Source of the DNA: Gammaproteobacteria bacterium
Lineage (GTDB): Bacteria; Pseudomonadota; Gammaproteobacteria; HK1
NCBI GenBank assembly: GCA_022824305.1
Contig: JAJEAD010000071.1
Span: 1 to 64,000 of the forward strand
Direction of reading: 5' to 3'
Length of the DNA stretch: 64,000 nt
This document shows, one piece after another, positions 1 to 8,891 of the stretch. The translations under genes and the position numbers were made by a program. Positions within the stretch are counted from its first letter, which is position 1; the number at the start of each line of letters is the position of its first letter. The notes beneath the pieces were generated by a model that was given only the letters and a program-made list of their open reading frames with translations, made no database searches and was not told where the DNA came from.

Positions 1-1022
<1,022 letters not shown>

Positions 1023-1132
1023 CATACAACCCCTAGCGGTCTGCGATTGCGGCTCTCGAGCCGTTCGCCCATACCACTGTCAGAACAATGAGGATAGGCA
1101 CATCGACGCGCGTGCCTTCCTCGTTACCGCTT

Positions 1133-1252
1133 TGCCTGGCGGCCATAGCGAGCGGGAACCACCCGACTCCATCCCGAACTCGGAAGTGAAAACGCTCAGC
1201 GCCGATGATAGTGTGGGGCCTCCCCATGTGAAAGTAGGTCACCGCCAGGCAT
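1133..1252 (+). rRNA. 5S ribosomal RNA
   Basis: The ends pair as the 5S helix I (TGCCTGGCGG at the 5' end, CCGCCAGGCA at the 3' end). The internal conserved block ACTCCATCCCGAACTCGGAAG and the GGTAGTGTGGGG-like loop E/helix IV region (here GATAGTGTGGGGCC) are in place. It sits about 110 bases after 23S, with no tRNA in the spacer, and just before a strong terminator. Length is about 120 nt, as usual. Confidence 0.96.
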
Positions 1253-1260
1253 CTGTCCGA

Positions 1261-1293
1261 AGCCCCGGCACCGGGAGGTGTCGGGGCTTTTTT
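1261..1293 (+). terminator. Rho-independent terminator of the rRNA operon
   Basis: A 12-bp GC-rich stem (AGCCCCGGCACC against GGTGTCGGGGCT, one G-T pair) with a four-base loop is followed by six T residues. It lies directly after 5S and closes the rRNA operon. Confidence 0.92.
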
Positions 1294-1373
1294 GTTGCTT
1301 GGCGGGAGTATCGGATGTCCTCCGGAAGGGCCGGAGTCGCCATTGTTCGACGCTCGAGGCGTCCCGGTGGCAG

Positions 1374-2582
1374 CTAGGTGCAGGCGAGTTCTCTGACGGC
1401 CTTGATGGCCATCTCGATATCGTCGTCCTCGGTGAAATAGCCGGGCGAGAAGCGCACTGTTCCGAGCTGTCCCACCGTGGACTGGTCTTCATGCACCAGA
1501 GGGGCGCAGTGCAGCCCCGACCTCACGCACACATGGTGGTCCGCGTCCAGCATTGCCCCGGTCTGCTCGGCCGGGATTCCCGCGATGTTCATGGACAGCA
1601 CCGCCACGCGTGCTCGATTGCCCGCCGGGCCGTGGACCTGCACCCCCTCGATGTCACGAAGCGCGGTATCGAGCCGAGCGATGTGAGCCCGTTCGACCGC
1701 GTCGATGGAGTGGAGCGCGGCCCGGCACGCATCGGTGTGCGACAGGTGCTCTCCCTCCCTCTCCCGGCCGAGCTCGGCGAACCACTTTTGCGCTGCGTTG
1801 AGCCCCGCGATCCCCGGCACCGAGACGGTGCCGGCCTCGAGGTGGTGCGGGTAGCTCTCCGGCTGAAAGGGGAGGAGTGAATCGGCACCGGTGCCGCCCA
1901 TGCGCAGGGGACGGATGTCGATGCCCTCGCGCACGATCAGTCCCCCGATGCCGCTTGGACCGAAGAGGCCCTTGTGGCCGGTAAAGGCGAGGACGTCGAT
2001 GCCCGAGGCATCCATGTCGATCGGCACCACGCCGGCGCTCTGGCAGGTGTCCACCATGAGGAGTGCATCGCTGGTCGCTACCACCTCCGCGATCGCGTCG
2101 AGATCCTGGAGTGAGCCGAGCACATTGGAAGCGTGATTCACCACCACCACCCGGGTCCGGGCACGGAGCGCGCTGCGAATGTCGTTCGGATCCACGTAGC
2201 CCTGTGCGTCGCGGCCAACCAGCGTAGCCTCGACTCTGCTCTCGCGCTGGAGGTGGTAGAGGGGGCGCAGGACCGAGTTGTGCTCCAGGCGGGTCGATAC
2301 CACGTGATCGCCCGGCCCGAGCAGCCCGAAGAGCGCGATGTTCAGGGAGTCGGTCGCGTTCTGGGTGAATACCACGCGATTGGGGTCTCCGCCGAAGCCG
2401 AAGAAGGCGGCCAGCAAGCGGCGCGTCTCCCCGATCATCTGCTCGGCTTCGATCGCAAGCTGATAGCCGGAGCGTCCCGGATTCACGCCGTGGGAGCGGA
2501 AGAAGGAGTCCATGAAGGCATAGACCGCCTCCGGCTTGGGCCAGGACGTGGAGGCGTTGTCGAAGTAGTGGTGTTCCTTCAT
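1374..2582 (-). CDS. Cysteine desulfurase-like class V aminotransferase
   Basis: A PLP-dependent enzyme of the NifS/SufS fold, 402 residues, most like the stand-alone 'cysteine desulfurase family' rather than housekeeping IscS. Visible landmarks are the N-terminal FDNASTSWPKP, the substrate-binding EHNS, the PLP-lysine in FTGHKGLFGPSG (about residue 204), and the catalytic-loop cysteine in RSGLHCAP near residue 355. It probably removes sulfur (or selenium) from cysteine for cofactor or thiolation chemistry. No isc/suf partners are nearby; it stands alone, convergent with the 5S operon. The start gives the expected N-terminus for the family. Confidence 0.85.
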   Translation of the reverse strand: MKEHHYFDNASTSWPKPEAVYAFMDSFFRSHGVNPGRSGYQLAIEAEQMIGETRRLLAAFFGFGGDPNRVVFTQNATDSLNIALFGLLGPGDHVVSTRLEHNSVLRPLYHLQRESRVEATLVGRDAQGYVDPNDIRSALRARTRVVVVNHASNVLGSLQDLDAIAEVVATSDALLMVDTCQSAGVVPIDMDASGIDVLAFTGHKGLFGPSGIGGLIVREGIDIRPLRMGGTGADSLLPFQPESYPHHLEAGTVSVPGIAGLNAAQKWFAELGREREGEHLSHTDACRAALHSIDAVERAHIARLDTALRDIEGVQVHGPAGNRARVAVLSMNIAGIPAEQTGAMLDADHHVCVRSGLHCAPLVHEDQSTVGQLGTVRFSPGYFTEDDDIEMAIKAVRELACT

Positions 2583-2693
2583 GGCGCTTGTTCGGTCTTC
2601 GCCTTAGGTGCTAGCTTATGCATTGGCACCCGGACGACGCGCAGCCGGGTTCATCGGGTACGTGCGGAGATTGACACCCTATGCGAGCCGCAA

Positions 2694-2918
2694 ATGTTCG
2701 AATTTGACCAGGATATCGTGAACATCCTCCTGGAGGACAGCCAGCAGTTTCAGTCACTATTCAAGCAGCACCACGATCTCAAGGAACGGGTCAAGGATGC
2801 TGAGCTCGGCCTGGTTCCAATGGACAATCTTAGCCTCGGGGCGCTCAAGAAAGAAAAACTCCTCGCCAAGGACAAGATGGCCGCGATGATCGAGCAGTAC
2901 CGACGACAGCACGCCTGA
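2694..2918 (+). CDS. YdcH-like DUF465 small coiled-coil protein
   Basis: A 74-residue protein starting MFEFDQDIVN. The pattern of an acidic N-terminus followed by FxxLFxxHHxLKxRV, then a Lys-rich segment LKKEKLLAKDKM, is that of the short DUF465/YdcH family, which folds as a helical hairpin and whose function is unknown. The frame stays open far upstream over the end of the neighbouring gene, but the ATG at 2694 gives the normal family length and N-terminus, so the longer reading was dropped. It is divergent from the cysteine desulfurase-like gene. Confidence 0.82.
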   Translation: MFEFDQDIVNILLEDSQQFQSLFKQHHDLKERVKDAELGLVPMDNLSLGALKKEKLLAKDKMAAMIEQYRRQHA

Positions 2919-3031
2919 GCGGCTCCCCGCACCGCAGCGCGCTCGCCCGCCCGCTGTCTTGGGTCGCCCCGCGCGGTGCATTCCGGTCGAGGGTCCCCTG
3001 TTCTCCACCGCGCCTGGACGCTCAATGAGAC

Positions 3032-3754
3032 ATGACTGAAGAGCTGTTTCGACGAGACGCCTACGCGACCGAGTGCGAGGCTCGGCTGACGGCGCTCGGA
3101 GAGCACGGGGTCGAGCTCGATCGCACCGTGTTCTATCCGATGGGAGGCGGACAGCCCGGGGACCGCGGGTGGCTTCGCTTCGAGGACGGGCTCGAGGTTG
3201 TCGTGTCCGATACGCGGCGCTCGAAGGAGCATGGCGGCATCCTGCACCTCTGCGAGGCACCGGTGGAGCACGAGCGTATCGGTCAAACCGTGCGTGTCCG
3301 GATCGACTGGGAACGGCGAATTCGCATCATGCGCGTGCACACCACCCTGCACCTGCTCTGCGCGGTGATTCCCGATGTCGGAGTGACCGGCGGTTCGATA
3401 CGCGACGACGGCACCGGTCGCCTGGACTTCAACCTTCCCGAACCGACCCTCGACCGGAACCATGTGGAGGCCGAGGTCAACCGGCTGGTACGCGAGGATC
3501 ACCCGGTGGGCGCGCGCTGGATCAGCGAGGAAGAGCTCGACGCGAATCCGGATCTGGTGCGCACCATGTCCGTGGCCCCGCCGAGGGGCGCCGGGCGCGT
3601 GAGAGTGCTCGACATCGAGGGCGTTGATCTTCAGCCCTGCGGGGGAACTCACGTTTCCTCCACCGGCGAGATTGGAGAGGTGCTGGTGAAGAAGATGGAG
3701 AAGAAGGGCAAACGCAACCGGCGGATCAACATCGCCCTGGCGGATCCTCGATAG
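3032..3754 (+). CDS. AlaX-type alanyl-tRNA editing protein
   Basis: A 240-residue stand-alone relative of the alanyl-tRNA synthetase editing domain, which hydrolyses Ser-tRNA(Ala) and Gly-tRNA(Ala). The zinc ligands are visible as HTTLH near residue 105 and CGGTH near residue 204 (the AlaRS HxxxH and CxxxH motifs). The N-terminal FYPMGGGQPGDRG is the typical AlaX glycine-rich motif. Length fits the AlaX-M class, which has this N-terminal part but lacks the C-terminal oligomerisation arm. It acts in the cytosol as a translation quality-control factor. It follows the DUF465 gene by 113 bases. Confidence 0.92.
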   Translation: MTEELFRRDAYATECEARLTALGEHGVELDRTVFYPMGGGQPGDRGWLRFEDGLEVVVSDTRRSKEHGGILHLCEAPVEHERIGQTVRVRIDWERRIRIMRVHTTLHLLCAVIPDVGVTGGSIRDDGTGRLDFNLPEPTLDRNHVEAEVNRLVREDHPVGARWISEEELDANPDLVRTMSVAPPRGAGRVRVLDIEGVDLQPCGGTHVSSTGEIGEVLVKKMEKKGKRNRRINIALADPR

Positions 3755-3952
3755 GGTCCGCAACAGAGGGCATCCCGATGGGATTCCGGCCGGGTTCTTC
3801 CCTCGTCCATCCTCGCAAGGACCGGGACACCATTTGCCGGGTGTTCGCCCCTGTCGCTTCGACTTGAACATGAGGGGACAGCGACCCGGGTTCGGACGGA
3901 GGCGAGGAGCGCGGACCTGCGCCGAGGGCCCGGCGCCGGGCGCCTCGCCACG

Positions 3953-6109
3953 ATGCGCGCCGCGCCGGGGCATGGCATTCCGATGACCGATGCCGCGCGG
4001 CGTGCCGCTCGGCGCGCCAACCTGAAGCGCCTGCTCTATCCCCGCCACGTCGCCTACGTCGGGGGCCGGGCCATGGAGGAAGGCATCGCGATGCTGCGCT
4101 CGGCCGGCTTTCCCGGACCGATCTGGCCCGTCAGCCCCCGGCACGCCTCGATAGCGGGGCTGCCCACTTTCGATTGCGTCTCCGAGTTGCCCGAAGGGCC
4201 GGATGTGGCCTTCCTCTACGTGCCCAAGGTCATCACCGCGGATGTGCTGCGCCAGCTTGCCGCCCACGGGGCGGGTGGTGCGGTCTGCTTTGCCGCCGGC
4301 TACGCGGAACTCGGCGATGCCGGACGCGGCCAGCAGGACGCACTCGCGGAGGCGGCGGGCGATCTGGCGGTGCTGGGACCCAACTCCAACGGCTTTCTGA
4401 ACTACCTGGACCGGACTGCGCTGTGGTCGGTGGCCGACCACGAGCCGCGTGCCATGGAGAGCGGAGTCGCCATCGTCTCGTCGAGCGGCGGCGTCCTGTT
4501 CAACTACAGTGTCAACCAGCGCTCGGTCGGTGCGGCGGTCATGATCGGTCTGGGAAACCAGGCCGTCTGCGACTTCAGCGACTTCATCGACGTGCTGGCC
4601 GATGACGAGCGGATCACGGCCATCGGACTCTTCGCCGAAGACCTCGGCGACGTTCCGTCGTTCAGCGACGCGGCCGCCAAGGCGCTCTCCGGATCTGTTC
4701 CGCTCGTCGCTCTCAAGACCGGCGCCAGCAAGACCGGCGCCCTGGTGGCCTCCACCCACAGCGGCGCGCTCGCGGTCGATGATCGCTGGATCGACGCCCT
4801 GTTCGATCGCAACGGCGTCATCCGGGTGCGCTCTCTGCCCGAACTCGACGAGACCCTCAAGATGGTCACGACCACGTCCATCCCGAAGGGACGGCGGATG
4901 GCGGTTCTGACCAACTCCGGCGGGGAGAAGGCGCTTGCGGCAGACGTCGCCGAGGGCAGGGTCATGGAGCTCGCGCAACCGTCGACCGAGGCGCGCACAA
5001 GGCTCGCAGGGATCATTCCCGACTTCGCCACCGTGTCGAATCCACTCGACTACAACGCCTACTTTGCCGGGTCCGGCAAGGACGTGCTGGCCGAGGACAA
5101 CCCGGCGAAGCTCGAGCACTGTTTCCGCACCATGGTGGACGACGGCTACGATATCGCGATGATGCTTCAGGGCACGCGAACCCACCCCGATGGCAGGGTC
5201 GAGCCGCCCGGCAACACGCCGGGGTGCTGGATCGCCGCCAACCGGGGATCGGACCGGGCGGTGGTGCAGTGCGCGGCGATGCCCGAGCACATGCCCGAGA
5301 GCCTGCGCGGATCACTGATCGAGAGCGGGATCGCTCCCCTGCAGGGGCTGAATGAGGCGATGGCGGCGATCGACGGCGCGGTCCGGTGGGGCGAAGCGCG
5401 CGCCGCGCTCGAGCCCGCGGAGTCGCTCCGCCTGCCTCCCGTCCCGTCGCTCCCGCCGCGAGGCAGGATCTGGGACGAAGCGGCATCCAAGGCGGCGCTG
5501 GCGGCGCACGGACTCGTGGTGCCCGACTATTGCGTGGTCGCACCCGGCGGGGCGGCCGAGGCCGCGGAAGGGATAGGCTTCCCGGTCGCGCTGAAGGCCT
5601 CCGATCCCGTGATCGCTCACAAGGAGAAGGCGGGCGCGGTGGCCTTGAATCTCGGGTCCGGCACGGCCGTCGCGGAGGCCGCCGCCGGCATGGTGGCCCG
5701 CCTCGCGCGGGCGGGGACGCCCGTGCGCCGGGTCCTCGTCGAAGCGATGGTTCCCGATCCCCGCCTCGAACTGTTCGCGGGCATCGCCTTCGAGCGGCGC
5801 TTCGGACATGCCCTGCTCTTCGGCCGCGGCGGCCGCGAGGTCGAGAGTCGGGACGATATCTCGCTGTCCCTGCTGCCCCTCGGAGGCGCGGCGCTCGAGC
5901 GCATTGCGCGCTCCCGGGGATTGACGGACGCCGTCGCACGCAAGGTCCGCAGGGCGCTCGAGGCGCTCGTGAGCTTCGCCGACGCGAACCGGGAACGCCT
6001 GGTGTCACTCGACGTCAATCCGTTGATCGTGACGGGTTCCGGCGACGTAGTGGCGGTTGACGCCCTGATCGAAAGCGCCGACCGAGGAGTCGAACAATGG
6101 AAAAGGTAA
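3953..6109 (+). CDS. ADP-forming acyl-CoA synthetase, fused alpha and beta parts
   Basis: A 718-residue NDP-forming acyl-CoA synthetase: an N-terminal CoA-binding Rossmann domain (about 25-120), succinyl-CoA-ligase-like domains with the phospho-histidine motif STHSGALA near residue 268, and a C-terminal ATP-grasp domain (about 495-715) with PVALKASDPVIAHKEKAG. It makes an acyl-CoA from acid, CoA and ATP, or runs in reverse to make ATP; the substrate cannot be read from the sequence. A later ATG at 3983 (MTDAARRAAR) is an equally plausible start. The 3' end overlaps the MaoC-type gene by 13 bases, so the two are likely co-translated. Confidence 0.85.
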   Translation: MRAAPGHGIPMTDAARRAARRANLKRLLYPRHVAYVGGRAMEEGIAMLRSAGFPGPIWPVSPRHASIAGLPTFDCVSELPEGPDVAFLYVPKVITADVLRQLAAHGAGGAVCFAAGYAELGDAGRGQQDALAEAAGDLAVLGPNSNGFLNYLDRTALWSVADHEPRAMESGVAIVSSSGGVLFNYSVNQRSVGAAVMIGLGNQAVCDFSDFIDVLADDERITAIGLFAEDLGDVPSFSDAAAKALSGSVPLVALKTGASKTGALVASTHSGALAVDDRWIDALFDRNGVIRVRSLPELDETLKMVTTTSIPKGRRMAVLTNSGGEKALAADVAEGRVMELAQPSTEARTRLAGIIPDFATVSNPLDYNAYFAGSGKDVLAEDNPAKLEHCFRTMVDDGYDIAMMLQGTRTHPDGRVEPPGNTPGCWIAANRGSDRAVVQCAAMPEHMPESLRGSLIESGIAPLQGLNEAMAAIDGAVRWGEARAALEPAESLRLPPVPSLPPRGRIWDEAASKAALAAHGLVVPDYCVVAPGGAAEAAEGIGFPVALKASDPVIAHKEKAGAVALNLGSGTAVAEAAAGMVARLARAGTPVRRVLVEAMVPDPRLELFAGIAFERRFGHALLFGRGGREVESRDDISLSLLPLGGAALERIARSRGLTDAVARKVRRALEALVSFADANRERLVSLDVNPLIVTGSGDVVAVDALIESADRGVEQWKR

Positions 6110-7056
6110 CCCACGAGGAGGCGATCGGGCTCGGTGGACCCACTTTCCACTTTCCCGTCGAGCAGGGGAAGGTGCGCGAGTTCGCGCGCACGCTCTTCGC
6201 ATTCCGTCCCGAGTACTTCGAAGAGCGTCACCCACCGATGTTTCCGACCCAGACCGTTGTGGCCGGCTACTCCTGGGGTTACATGCTGGAGGACCCCGGG
6301 GACACCGCGCTCGCCAGGGTCGACATCGATCCCATGATGTCCCTGGATGCGGAGCAGGAGTTCATCTTCCCTGACGGCCCCCCGCGCGCCGGCGAGAACC
6401 TGTTGTCGCGCACCTGGGTGGACGACATCTGGGAGAAGCGGGGACGCCGGGGCGGCAGGCTGACCTTCTACCGCACGCGTTCGGACTACACGCGTCAGGA
6501 CGGCGGGATCGCCGTCGTCAATTTCGCCACGTCGGTCGTGCCCGAAGGCGTTCCCGAGACTCCTTTTCCCGAATTCGAGAGGCGTGAGGTCCCCTTCATG
6601 CGAGAGGGCGAGAGTCGCAACCAATTGATGGCGATACGACCGGCGACGTGGGAGGACCTCTTGGCGAGGAAGACTCCCGATCCCGTCACGATGCCCCCGC
6701 TCACCCTGACGGAGGTCGTGGCCTACCAGATCGTCTCGGGCTCCTTCGGCGCCGGTCACCACGACGAGCACGCCGCCCGGGCCGACGGCTTCCCCACCTG
6801 GTTCTCGGTCGGCATGTTCCACGCCGGACTGCTCGCGACCTACGCCGTCAACTGGCTCGGCCCCTCCAATGTGCGCCGGCTCAAGTTCCGGTTCACGGAC
6901 ATGATCTGGCCGGGTGACGAGCTGACCTACGACGGCGCGGTCGCCGGAACCCGCGAGGAAGAGGGCCGCCGCATGGCAGACATCGACCTGTCCTGCACCC
7001 GTCGGGACGGCAGTCCCGTCACGCTGGGCTGGGCGACCTTCGCGGCGCCCCGCTGA
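6097..7056 (+). CDS. MaoC-type double hot-dog acyl-CoA hydratase/dehydratase-like protein
   Basis: A 319-residue protein with an N-terminal FAS1-like dehydratase hot-dog (about 10-150) and a C-terminal MaoC-like hot-dog (about 195-315), the layout of mesaconyl-CoA hydratase-like and mycobacterial HadAB-like enzymes. A GAGGAG ribosome site sits inside the end of the upstream synthetase gene, and the starts overlap, so it is coupled to acyl-CoA formation. In the C-terminal domain the usual D-x4-H hydratase motif reads S-F-G-A-G-H-H-D, so the histidine is present but the aspartate position appears to be serine. Activity and substrate are therefore uncertain. Confidence 0.8.
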   Translation: MEKVTHEEAIGLGGPTFHFPVEQGKVREFARTLFAFRPEYFEERHPPMFPTQTVVAGYSWGYMLEDPGDTALARVDIDPMMSLDAEQEFIFPDGPPRAGENLLSRTWVDDIWEKRGRRGGRLTFYRTRSDYTRQDGGIAVVNFATSVVPEGVPETPFPEFERREVPFMREGESRNQLMAIRPATWEDLLARKTPDPVTMPPLTLTEVVAYQIVSGSFGAGHHDEHAARADGFPTWFSVGMFHAGLLATYAVNWLGPSNVRRLKFRFTDMIWPGDELTYDGAVAGTREEEGRRMADIDLSCTRRDGSPVTLGWATFAAPR

Positions 7057-7076
7057 GCTCGCTCCCACGGCGGGTC

Positions 7077-7790
7077 TCAGGAGCGCAGCAGCAGCTCTTT
7101 CGCCTCGTTGAGCTTCGCGGCCAGATAGTCCGAGCCGCCCCGGTCCGGGTGCACCTTCTGCATGAGGCGCCGGTGAGCGTTGACCACTTCCTCGGCGCTC
7201 GCGCCGGGAGAGAGTCCGAGGATCTCGTAGGCTTCCGAACGGGACATGCCCGCCGTGGACACGGGCGCCTTCGCCCCGTGCCGCCATTCGGGTCCGTGCA
7301 CACGATCGAGGTAGGTCTCCAGAAGAGGACAGGATTCGGTGTCTTCGCGCTGGCACTCCGCCAGCAGCTCGAGGAGCGCATCGAGAGGCAAGTCATCCAG
7401 GCGCCGGCCGCGGAAGCGGCCGGCGAGGACTCGGCCTTCCAGCTCGCCGCTGTCGTGGTCGAGGGACATGTGCAGGTAGCGGGTTCGCACGTCCGAGCTC
7501 TGGCCGGGGGACGGTCCGCTCGCCCCCTTGAAGGCATTGCCAATCGACCTCAGGGTCTGAGCCGTCTGAATGAGGCTCACGACCCGCATCAGTACCGGAA
7601 TCGCAGCCAGGGCCAGGGCGACGAGCGGCTGGAGGCGTCCGGTGATCAATCCGATGAACAGGACGGCGGCGAGGCCCGCGATCAGTCCTCGATTCCGGAT
7701 CTTGCGCCGCTGCGCGGGAGGGGCGCGACGGTACCAGCTCACGAACCACAGAGCGGCGACGAGCAGTATCAGGACGAGGACAGGGTGCAT
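7077..7790 (-). CDS. Membrane-anchored J-domain protein
   Basis: A 237-residue protein with two or three hydrophobic N-terminal helices (residues 3-17, about 34-50 and 54-70), a middle region, and a C-terminal J-domain (about 180-237) carrying the HPD motif ([14 protein letters not shown]). The arrangement resembles small DjlA/TIM14-like membrane J-proteins that recruit DnaK to the inner membrane. The J-domain reaches the very C-terminus, as in TIM14. It is convergent with the MaoC-type gene and lies downstream of the VWA-domain gene on the same strand, so the two could be an operon. Confidence 0.85.
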   Translation of the reverse strand: MHPVLVLILLVAALWFVSWYRRAPPAQRRKIRNRGLIAGLAAVLFIGLITGRLQPLVALALAAIPVLMRVVSLIQTAQTLRSIGNAFKGASGPSPGQSSDVRTRYLHMSLDHDSGELEGRVLAGRFRGRRLDDLPLDALLELLAECQREDTESCPLLETYLDRVHGPEWRHGAKAPVSTAGMSRSEAYEILGLSPGASAEEVVNAHRRLMQKVHPDRGGSDYLAAKLNEAKELLLRS

Positions 7791-7974
7791 GCGGTCTTGT
7801 CGCCCGGAAGGGTCGGGCGGAGAGCGATGGTGGTCGCTCCGCCAATCATCGGACGGTGCCGGAGAATGGACACCTGGGGTCCGCCTTCGCTCCGCTTCGA
7901 GCTTCGAATTGCTGCGTCAGACCAGGGGTGCGTGCGCATGGACGCCGACCGCGAGAAAGGGGTGCGGGCGGGCG

Positions 7975-8691
7975 CTACTTCCGGCCGATCTGGCGCGAGA
8001 GCTCGAGGGCACGGCCCTGGCGACGTTCGCCGAAAACGCTGAGTGCACGGTGCCCGCCGGCAGCGTACACCGCCACCGCGCTCAGGAGGTCCCGCAAGTG
8101 CCGGGCGCTCGAGAGATCGAAGCGGCAGCACGCCCCCTTCGTGATCTGGGCAATCTGACGGAAGGCGCGCAGCGCGGCCGGGTCGTAGCCTTCGTGGAAC
8201 GCAAACACCGGCACCGACAGCAGCCCGAGCTCGCCCGCCGCCACGCATACCCGGTCGACGTCTTCCTCCATGCAGTCACCTACGAGCACCAGCGCCCCGA
8301 TTCGGGATTCCCGTGCCTGTCTCGCCGCGTGCTTGAGCACGCGTTCTATCTGCGTGATGCCTCCCCGGCAGCGTACCGCCTGCATGTGCCGCAACAGGTC
8401 CTCCGACCGGTCGAGCCAGGGGCTCGCGGCAAACTCCCCCATGCCGCGAAAGTAGCAGAGCTGCACCGAGAGCCCTCCGAGAGCCGCGGTTTCGGTGAAC
8501 ATCCGACCCTGCAGGTCACAGGCGCGATCCCAGGTCGGCTCGCGGCTGGCAGTAGCATCCATCGCAAATATCAGACGCCCCGAGCCACGTGAGGCGGCGG
8601 ACTGCTGCGGCAACGACGCCACCCGGGACAGGAACGCATCAATATCCCTGCGGGTCGACCTGGCGGGCAGCTCTTTTCTGGTCTTCGTCAT
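7975..8691 (-). CDS. VWA-domain protein
   Basis: About 238 residues with a von Willebrand A-like fold. The metal-site (MIDAS-type) pattern is visible as DATAS (for DxSxS) near residue 45, a threonine in GGITQIE near 111, and an aspartate in LVGDCMEED near 139. There is no signal peptide, so it is probably cytosolic. I chose the ATG at 8691 (MTKTRKEL); a GTG 12 bases earlier (8703) is possible. The J-domain gene follows 184 bases downstream on the same strand. The role is unknown; VWA proteins usually scaffold protein assembly, often with AAA ATPases, none of which is adjacent here. Confidence 0.78.
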   Translation of the reverse strand: MTKTRKELPARSTRRDIDAFLSRVASLPQQSAASRGSGRLIFAMDATASREPTWDRACDLQGRMFTETAALGGLSVQLCYFRGMGEFAASPWLDRSEDLLRHMQAVRCRGGITQIERVLKHAARQARESRIGALVLVGDCMEEDVDRVCVAAGELGLLSVPVFAFHEGYDPAALRAFRQIAQITKGACCRFDLSSARHLRDLLSAVAVYAAGGHRALSVFGERRQGRALELSRQIGRK

Positions 8692-8891
8692 GGCGGCGGA
8701 CACGGAATCCCCGGCGGTGCCCGGATGTGCACCAAGCGGATGAGCCCGGTGCCAACGTTAACATCCCTCGCCCGACTTTCTCACTCCGAAGCCGCTGCCC
8801 TCCCGTCCGTCGTTCACTTGTCGCGGCGGGGTCGCCTCGTGCACCGCGCGCGGCTACGCTTCGAATTGCGTTTCCGCTACGAGGAGAGGCG

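Noticed and set aside
3755-3952. A possible hairpin with GTCGCT and AGCGAC arms between the AlaX gene and the acyl-CoA synthetase gene.
   Set aside because: The stem is only six bases with a 23-base loop and no T-run, so it is no better than chance.
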